A stretch of DNA of 41,254 nucleotides from the NCBI GenBank assembly GCA_016206805.1, contig JACQQX010000022.1:1-41254 (forward strand), read 5' to 3'. The position numbers were made by a program, and so were the translations under genes. This document shows positions 31,330 to 40,300 of this stretch, piece after piece. The notes beneath the pieces are model-generated. The model was not told the origin of the DNA, searched no databases, and was given only the letters and a program-made list of their open reading frames with translations. Positions within the stretch are counted from its first letter, which is position 1; each line of letters begins with the position of its first letter. Source of the stretch: Candidatus Omnitrophota bacterium. Lineage in GTDB: Bacteria; Omnitrophota; Gorgyraeia; 2-02-FULL-51-18.

Positions 31330-34300
31330 TTAAGCCGCCGACCCCACGGCGGCCAGGCTGGCGACCACCTCAAAAACCTGTTGGCCGACGTTGAAGGCGA
31401 CCGGCTGAATGGATAATTGAATGCGGTAAATCCGCGCCGACCCGTTCTCGGTGTTGACCACAAGAAAATATTTTTCGAATAGAATCGTTACCAATATCCC
31501 CGTGCCGCGGTAAATCAGCCGGCTCAGAAGACGGCCGAGCGGCGAATCGATCCGATAGGTGCCCTTCTTCTCCAAAGCTTCCATGATGCATGATTCAATC
31601 TCTGCTTTGCCGGGATAAACACGATAGCCCTGGTCGGTGAACTCTCTGCCGGTCGGCATGATTCTGCCTCCCATCGCGGCGATCGTATTGACAAACGCCT
31701 GGTCTTCTCCGACATCCGCAAGAATAACCACATGATACCTCAGAAGCCGGCTTCTATGAATCGCTTGACCGTTCTCGCCGACAAAATATCCGCGTTTTTC
31801 GTTCAGTCGGACAAAACGGACAAATTCATGCTCAAAACCAAGGCCCGTTCCTTGTCCTCGTTCCCGAATCAAATTCTTTACCTCTTGAATTTTTGAAAGC
31901 AATCTATCCGGACTGCGCGTATCACGGTCAATAAGAACCAGCACCTGGCGGTTTTCTGTTTGAAGGGGCCCTAAACCTCTGAGAAATTGAATGAACATCT
32001 TGTCCCCAAAGCGCTCGTCCGCCATCACCTGCATGGCTATCTTGAGCGCTTCTTTATGTTCTTCGGTCACGGCCGGTGAGACCGGCGCTTTAATGGCCCG
32101 CCCCTTCGACTTGGCCTCAAGCCGCCGCTGGATGGCTTTCTGAAGGAGATAGCTTGTGATCGGAACTTCCCCAAAAACGGCATAATGACCTTCGGCATCT
32201 TTATCGTGTAAATCCAAAAGCTCAAAACGCGCGGGTCTTGTGCCGCGATCATCCAGAACAAGCCTGACAGCCACATGCCTGTTGATTTCCACATGAAACG
32301 GAATGATTCTGCCTCTTTTTAATTCGTCCGCCTGTCTCACAAACATATCGGCTAAAATTTCCCGCGCTTTAGGACCCACCTCAGCCGCGTTGGCCACCCG
32401 CTCCCGCGGCAAAACCGTTCCCAGCCTCAAGTCGCTCAAGAAGCTCCGCCCAGGCGCAATAAATTGCGCCCCTACGGGGCCCCTCCCGTCATTGCCAGCT
32501 GCCGCTGCGGGCCAGTCATTGCGAGGCGCCTTCGGCGCCGAAGCAATCTCTGCCCGCCTCAACGTGTCCCCCACCCCTGTCATTCCCGCCACCCCTGTCA
32601 TTCCCGCGGAAGCGGGAATCGGTTTTTCCATAACGCCACCGCTTGCCGCCGTCTTTGCCGCCCCGGGCGCCGGGAGCGTCACCGCCAATCCCGCCGCCCT
32701 TAAGCGCCTGCCCAACCCACCCGGCCCGGCGACCCGCGCGAGCCTGGCTGAAGACACTTCGGCCTCCGCCAGCCGTGCAGGGCGCCCGATCTCGTCGCTT
32801 TCACCGAACACGAAATAGACGTTCCCCAGCTGATCCGGATGGTTCAATAACCACATCATTTCATTTTTTGTGACACCGGCTTCCGCATGGGTATTGAGCC
32901 CTGATGGGACAACGAAAACGATCGCCCTATTATCAGCGATTATGCTTTCCATAAATCGATCATGGTTTTCTTCCGTGTCGCGAAGATGAAGGGCCCCATA
33001 GGCGTCCGGCCAACTGACAAGATTAAGGTCCGTTACCCATTTCTGCGTTTGGAGGTCGCTTAACCCCAATAAATAACCTCCGCTAGCCGCTTCGCTGTGA
33101 TTTCTTAGAAAATCATCTATAAGAAATACGCCTCTAGACCGTTCTTTAAGAATAGAAACAACCGCGGGGATCAAATTCTCATTTTTTTCATTGAGAGACG
33201 GGAGTAACTCCGATTGCACGGCCAAATCAGGAACCTCACTTTGGTCAACAGCTTGCAAGAGCTCAGGCGCAATAAATCGCGCCCCTACGGGTCCCCTCCC
33301 GTCATTGCGAGCCCCCGCTGCGGGCCAGTCATTGCGAGGCGCCTTCGGCGCCGAAGCAATCTCTGCCTGCCCCAACGGATCCACCGGCCCGGCGACCCGC
33401 GCGAGCCTGGCTGAAGACGTCTTAAAAAGCGGCTGCCCGATGTATAAGGGCTGTGCTTCAGGGTCATGGGCAAGCCCGCTAAGATCATTCACCTCCTTGA
33501 TGCCGAACCCGCCGATTTCGTCGCCGGTTGCTTTTTGAATAAATTCTTCATACGTCTGAGTGGTCATGTAGAACTTTTTTTGCTTAAGATAGGCGTTTGG
33601 AACTGATCCTTCAGCAGGAGAAAATTCGTAGTCTTTTTGCAGTACGCTCATCATAACCAGATTCCGCGTCAACGGGTGCGTCTGCTTCACATCCGGAAAA
33701 GTTTCAAAGAATTTATTCAATAACGGCCTCAAAAGTTGTCGGCCTCTCAACGCAGGATTGATATAGACCCCCCGCATCCCTTGAGGCCGGCCCGACGCAT
33801 CCGAGATCTCGATGCTGTAAGCGAATAAATCTGGCATGGCAAAGCCACCCGTTCGCTTGCTCTTATCAACCCATAATTCAAGCCGCCGGGCACCCTTTTC
33901 ATAGTCAATCACCTTGAAGGGTGTGAAAAACAGGTCATCAATCGCTAAGGGTTCCAACTCCTCCGTTCTGTCCTCAAAAGCATCCAGCATTAAAAACCAA
34001 TCGTATGTCCCCTTATCAACCGACAACTTAACAGCATTCTTGTCTCTCTCGCGTTTTAAAAATTCACTGCTTCCTTCCGGTGAGCTCGCATAACTTTGAA
34101 GCAAACGCGCGATGCGCGAAACAGCGCCATGAGCTATTTGCATTTGCTTGATCCATTCACCATATGAATCACCGTTTGAGAAGCCAAGATCCAATATCAT
34201 AGTGGGATAGCTATACATCGGGGCGGAATTATTGATAACATCAACCGTCTCAGCAGGCCAACCATTGGTCAGGGTTTCAATGACAACCCGCTCGCCGAGT

Positions 34301-37300
34301 TTGCTGAGATTTCTCTCATTCCGTTTTTTAGATGCCTCTTTACTGATGTTCTCCGCATCTTCTCGAATCGCGGCAAGCGCGGCTCTATCGGGGTTATTTG
34401 GATCTAGTTTATATAGATTTTCTCCAATTGGATTGAGTCCTTGCAGAAGGCCTTCAGACCATTCTCGGGCAAGGTTCTTCGCATTTCGTTCTTCTTCCGG
34501 CGTCCACCCTTCCGGCTTTTCATCGGTAATGAAATTGGATTTATCGCTCTCCGCCAGCCGCGCGCCGGCGCGCTGCAGAGGAATTTGAAATTTAGCGCCC
34601 TTATTTTCATGTCCTCCATTGACGTTCTGAACCTCTATTGTTTTCGCGCCATGCATTTTAACGATTTCCCACGCCTCCGCCATGCCAAGACCGCCTTTTT
34701 CTTCAACCGTCCCGTCAGGTGTTTTCTTGTTTTTTGCGGATATTCCCAGCTCGAACATCTTAGGTCTGCCGTTTGAGCTGGGTCTCAAAAACTCCGGCGG
34801 AATGCCCCCCGCATTATCAGTTATAACGAGAGCGACGCCCCCGCCCTTTTCCATCGCTTCGATCATGACGGTCACCTTCCTATTTGATCTCCCGGCAACA
34901 TCATCGGTATTTTTTATGATTTCCCCCAAAGCCCGGCGAAGCAAGTGAGGCTGCGCCAACACCCGCAAGCCTTTGTCTACACGGTTCTCGATCCCCACTT
35001 TCACTTTGGGCTCTTCGCCGGCTTGAAGCAGACCGATAAGATCTCCAATAAGATCCCGCAGACCGATCTCCTTCAAAATCAAATCGCCGTTGATAAACTC
35101 GATCTGTGATTCGATAATTTCTCTGATAATGGAAGCGCTTTTTATAATCCGCTCTTTCTGCCTTTTCTGCCTTGCATCCACGAGATCCTGCTTCTCGCAC
35201 CATTGGATGATAGTCTCCAGTTGAGCTTGATACGTCATGAGCGCTAAAACCAGCTTTTCCACTTGCTCAAAAGTGATAATAGGTCTGAAGTCGGTTCTGA
35301 AAGACCGAAAGCGCTCAATATCGGTTCTGAGCTTATTGTGAATATCGTTTGCGCGATTCACGGCGTTAAAAAATCCTTCATTATCGGCTTCAACCAGCTT
35401 GGCCCTGATCGCTCCCGCGTTTAAGCTGAGCGTATTTTGGGGCTGCGTTATCACATCCAGTAGGGCGTGACCCAGCACACTTCTCAGCGCAATCTCGGTT
35501 CGTTGAATACGCTCCAATTCCAAGCGGCGTTTTTCGATAAAATGATCAAGCGCGGGATCCGCTTCTCCCGTTTGCTTCTCGTTAACGACGCTATTAATGA
35601 AATCGGAGAAATCGCGATAGTACCCCTCGCCCACGCTGCCGATTTTTTCCCTATACAGACGCCGCTCACCGTATCGAATCCTTTCGATCGACCATGAATC
35701 TCCGGCGTCAACAACGCGCAGAACAGGGCTTATATTGCCATTTAAATTAAATTCAAAAAATGCAGGTTGTCGCGCCGACGTATGAAGCGGTAAACCTCTA
35801 ATCCACTCGAGAAACGGAGGGGTCATCAAGGCCACATCGTTCCGTGAGACTGCCGCCAGCCGGGCTCCGGCGGTCGCTTTTTTCAAGTGAACGCGGATGC
35901 GCTCAATCCGATTGAGAGCCTCTTGGCGAAGCCGTAAAGGATACGTTTTGCGGGCTTTTTTCGCGCGGAGATTCATTTTTGCGGTATTGAGATATTCCTC
36001 GGCGGCTTCCAAGCCGCCGCTTTTCATCGCGACAAAGGCGCCGTCAAGCTGGCTTAAAAGGCGGAGACGCAGGATCCATTCCTCCGCGATGGCATCCTCA
36101 TTTTCGAGTATTTCCGGGTAAGGCCTCAAAATCGGCGCGATCGCCCAATATTTTAAAAGCGCCCGTTCTTTATCAAAAACCCCGGGGGCCCAAGTGAGAT
36201 AGTAAAATCTGACGGCGGCTTCCGGATCCATCATATCGGGAAGCTTCGCCACTCCCGTTTCTTTATGCAGCCGATGATACAGATTGAGGAAAAAGACCTT
36301 GTCCGAAAACCGGCTGTCCGACGTTAAAAGAGGAACGACTCTGTCGACCAAAACCTGAAATTCTGGCCTTTGGACATCCACGGCCGCCGCCTCTTCCTCG
36401 CTGATATCCAGGCCCTGAAGAAGAACTTTCCGCGGCTTGGGAAACTGCAGGCTGTAGGCCACAATCGTCCTTATCGTCTCAGGCTCGATCTGCGCGTGGG
36501 TCAGGGCCGGGCCGCCTTTCTGCCGCTGTCTTTTCCATCGCGTCTCAAGAAATTCGATCAGCATCCTCAAGGCGACAACCCGATCCCTTTGCTCCTGCCC
36601 AAAAAGACCCGCCGCAAGCTCATCATATGCCCTCCCGTAGCTTTCGACCCTTTTCAGGATTTGATTTTCATAGGTTGAGGCAGGACGATCCGCGGCCGTT
36701 CGCGAGATAGCGGCCGGCGCAGGCAATGGCCCAATCTTCGGTCTTTTCGGCGGAGACGGCGCAAAAGCTGAAATGAGGAAAAGCGACACCATGAGGCCAA
36801 CCAGCGACGCGCCAACCCCGACCGCCGCCGCGGATGGCGGAATAAAATTCGGAAGACTCCTCGACCTGGCAAGCCTCGCGCCGACACCGGCCCCTTGCGG
36901 GGTCGTGTTGCGGGGCTGGATCATTTCAAATCTGACGACAGTCGGCTCGACGTTCGTCGGAGGCACGAACACACTAGAATCGGAAAGATCATTTCGAGTT
37001 TTGCCGTCCAAATTGAAATATTCGCTAACGGCAAATGGCTGCCGGTAGTCCGTTATGACACGGCCCATGGCTTCGCGCACCGCGACAAGATTTCGCCGAA
37101 GGGTGAGATTGAAAAGACGCCCCTTTTCATGCATAATTGGAACGAGGCGCTGGACTTTGCCGAGGCGGATTTGAGGGCCAACTGGCAGAATTACGTGGAT
37201 CGTTTCAAGAAGGAGCTGAAATGAGCGAGAAAGAGTTGTTTGAAAAAAATCTGGAATTATCAACTGAGTTTTCAAAATACCTGCTGACACATCCGGAACT

Positions 37301-40300
37301 TGAGACGCAGATCCCGGAAAATGCCCAAGTGGTGTTTCTCCTGGATAGTGACCCTGAGTTGAGCCGAAAGAACCAGGATCTGGCCCGAAAACAAAAGGCG
37401 CAAGGCCAGTCGGTTCTCTTTGTTCGGGTGAAAGGCCTCCGCGAGGAAGTGTCCCGCCTAATCGACCCCCATCTGGAACCAAGCCCGGCGCTCTAACTCC
37501 CACGCCCAGCCCTCTGTCCACTGGCCACTGATTTCTGGGTCCTGCCCCTTCGCCCGCCAGCCTCGCTCCCCTTCCGCCTTCCGTCTCCGGTCTTCCGCCT
37601 GTTTTTGTCGCCAGCCTCGCCGGTTTTCCGCTTCCCTCTTCCGTCTCACCTCTTGCCTGCTTTTGAGTCATCCGCGCGGCAAAAGTTGTGGTCGTACGGG
37701 ATGCATTGTGAGCGGTAAGCGCCACGGCCGCGACGTATTTCATCGCCTCCGCAAATGTCCCCACGGCGTCATGCGTAAAATCCGCCGAGTGCGCCACAAA
37801 ACCCTCATCCCATAACGCCTGTTCCTTCCGTCTCATAAGCTCTTCCAGCCAATGAGCCAGTTCATGAATGATGGTATTAGCGGCATTTCGTCCCAACCCT
37901 CGCGCCAATCTTTGGTTTAAAAACATCGCCTGCTTTCCACGATAGACTCCGAAAGCACCTGCAAAACTTACGTCACCGCCGACCAAAAGTATTTCTTGAA
38001 TCCCAAAATTTTTTCTTATGGAAGTGGCCATCCGAAGAAGCTCTTTTTCCTCGGAGGTATACTGATCTGGATCTATGACGATCTTTTCCGGGTTCCTCAT
38101 TAGCAAACGAAACGATTGAAAGAATAAAGCCTGACTCACTTTTTCTCCGCCATGGGGCAGATCTTCCAAAGCGGGAATCCTGCCAACGGAATAGCCATTG
38201 GCTCTCATGAGTGCCGCCTGTTCGCTGGCAAGAGATTCATCCACCTGTTTTTGTATTGCCAGTCGGCGTAGAAATAAGCTTGTTTTTCCCCCCTGTTCTA
38301 CGGTTACCTCGAGAAGAAGCATGAGCCTGACGAATTTTTTTTCTTTGTCCAATTTTCCGGGTTCGGTGAGAAAACTCGCCAATTCATTTAGACTGACACT
38401 CCGGTAGTTTTCTTGGTTTATTTTTGAAGCGAGCCCTATGACACCCCGGTCGCCGGTATCGATGGAATTCCAATAACTGTCGTTTGTCTCCCAATCGATC
38501 GGAAATCCTTCAAATACAAACTGAGGACTTGTCTGGGTCAATGTTTCGTGAACAATGGCTTTGTAAAACTCCGCCGCCACGTATTTTTGAATGGTAGGGA
38601 GATACTCGTCCTCATGCTCAAAAGCGCTACGATTTCGGATGAGCGGGAGAGGGATTTGGAGAATAACTCCGAGCTCTCTGAAATGTTTCCGAAGTGGCGC
38701 CGGCACGAGGGCCATGTACTCTTCTTTTAAATCTCGAACTCTTAAGCCCCTTTTATCGACGATTTGGAGCGGCATATCCCTAGCGCTTAAAATTCGGAAT
38801 TTGCCGAAATTACGAGCCTCTTTCTCTCCCGGTTTCACCGCAAAAAAATCAGACTCGCTTAATACCCGATAATCCACCGTCAATGGCTGTCTTTTCCCTT
38901 CCGAGTCGACAAAGTAAATATGAAAATCATCGTGCTGGGCAAGACCGGCGAATGTTTTCCACGCCCTATGGGAAAGCATTTGATCCAGTTCCGGCACGGT
39001 ATTTTCAACCAGCTTCACGCGCCGGACCGTGTTGCCCATTGGCACCCCTTCCAAATTAGTAATACGCCTTCTACCCGTCAGTGCCAATCTTTTAGGAGCG
39101 CCTGAATCATCCTTGGTCAGGGTAAATGTATACAGGTAAGCCCTGTGAGAATTTCGATTGATAATCTCCACCCTGTCCGTTCCTTGGTGTCTTGTATATT
39201 TGCCCGTTCCGAAGAATCCAGCCAGGTCTATTTGAGCCCCTTCTGCTTTGGTGGATTTAGGAATAATGAGCGCATCTTCCTCATCAGCGCCGGGTCCATT
39301 ATCGGAAGCTTCTTCCACGTACTCTTCTATGCCGTCATCTCTCTTCTGGAGATAATAATCGACAACAAGTTCTCCTTTTTGTCCAAGCGTCGCGTCCCAA
39401 GAGTTTTGGGTGATTTCAGCGGTATGAGCCCCTTCTTCACGCTGGACTGTGACATTCTTTAAAATTTCAGCTTCCCATGCATCAGAACGGGGTGGCAAAT
39501 CATCTAAATTTTCAAAGAGTCCATCGAGTCCATCGCTCGTCTCATAGCCACCCTTTTTTTGATGTTGTTGGATCCATTTCATAATTTGAGATATCTCAAT
39601 GCCATCGACCGGTAGGGGAGTATCTTCTCCCTCAGGGACAAATCGTTCCGCCCGGCGAAGTTCAGGTACATCATTTGAAAGAAAGACCATAAACGGCCTT
39701 GCCGCTCCCAGCTCATGGGGCTTGTCGGGCCAGTCCAAATAATCCATCGCTTGCCTTATCGGAAGTGAGGAAAAAGCTCTCCATAACTGGTTCAAAAATG
39801 CTTTTTTTGTTTCAGGCTTTTTATCCAAAATGCGACTTAATTGTCCCGACGCCTCAGGTTTTTTCTTTATCGCCTCCGACAAAAACTGAAGGATGTGAGT
39901 TGTGTCCGACAATCCCGCCCAGCCTTCCGTAGCTTCTTCGAGAGCCTCGACAAAATCACTCACGGTTGAAATCATGGCCAAATGTTCCCGGCTATGCAGG
40001 GTAAAACCATAAGCGAGGCTCTTAAAAAGCCTCTCGTTAATATCCTCCTGCCCGATGTCCAATTCGCCTTTTGCCGCCAAGTCGAATAAACTCTTAAAAA
40101 GGTTCAAGGTGTAATTTTTTTGGTCTTGAAATGGTTCCACGGATATGCTCGAGGCCTGGGAAGCAAGATAAGCCCCCAAAAGCTGGGTGATCTTTTGCAT
40201 TCTCAAGCGAAAAATCTTAAACGGTAAGTCTGACGCGCTTAAATCCAGCTCATGACCTTCGGCAGCAAGTTGAAGCCTGTGAAGAATCTCTGTTTCTTGC

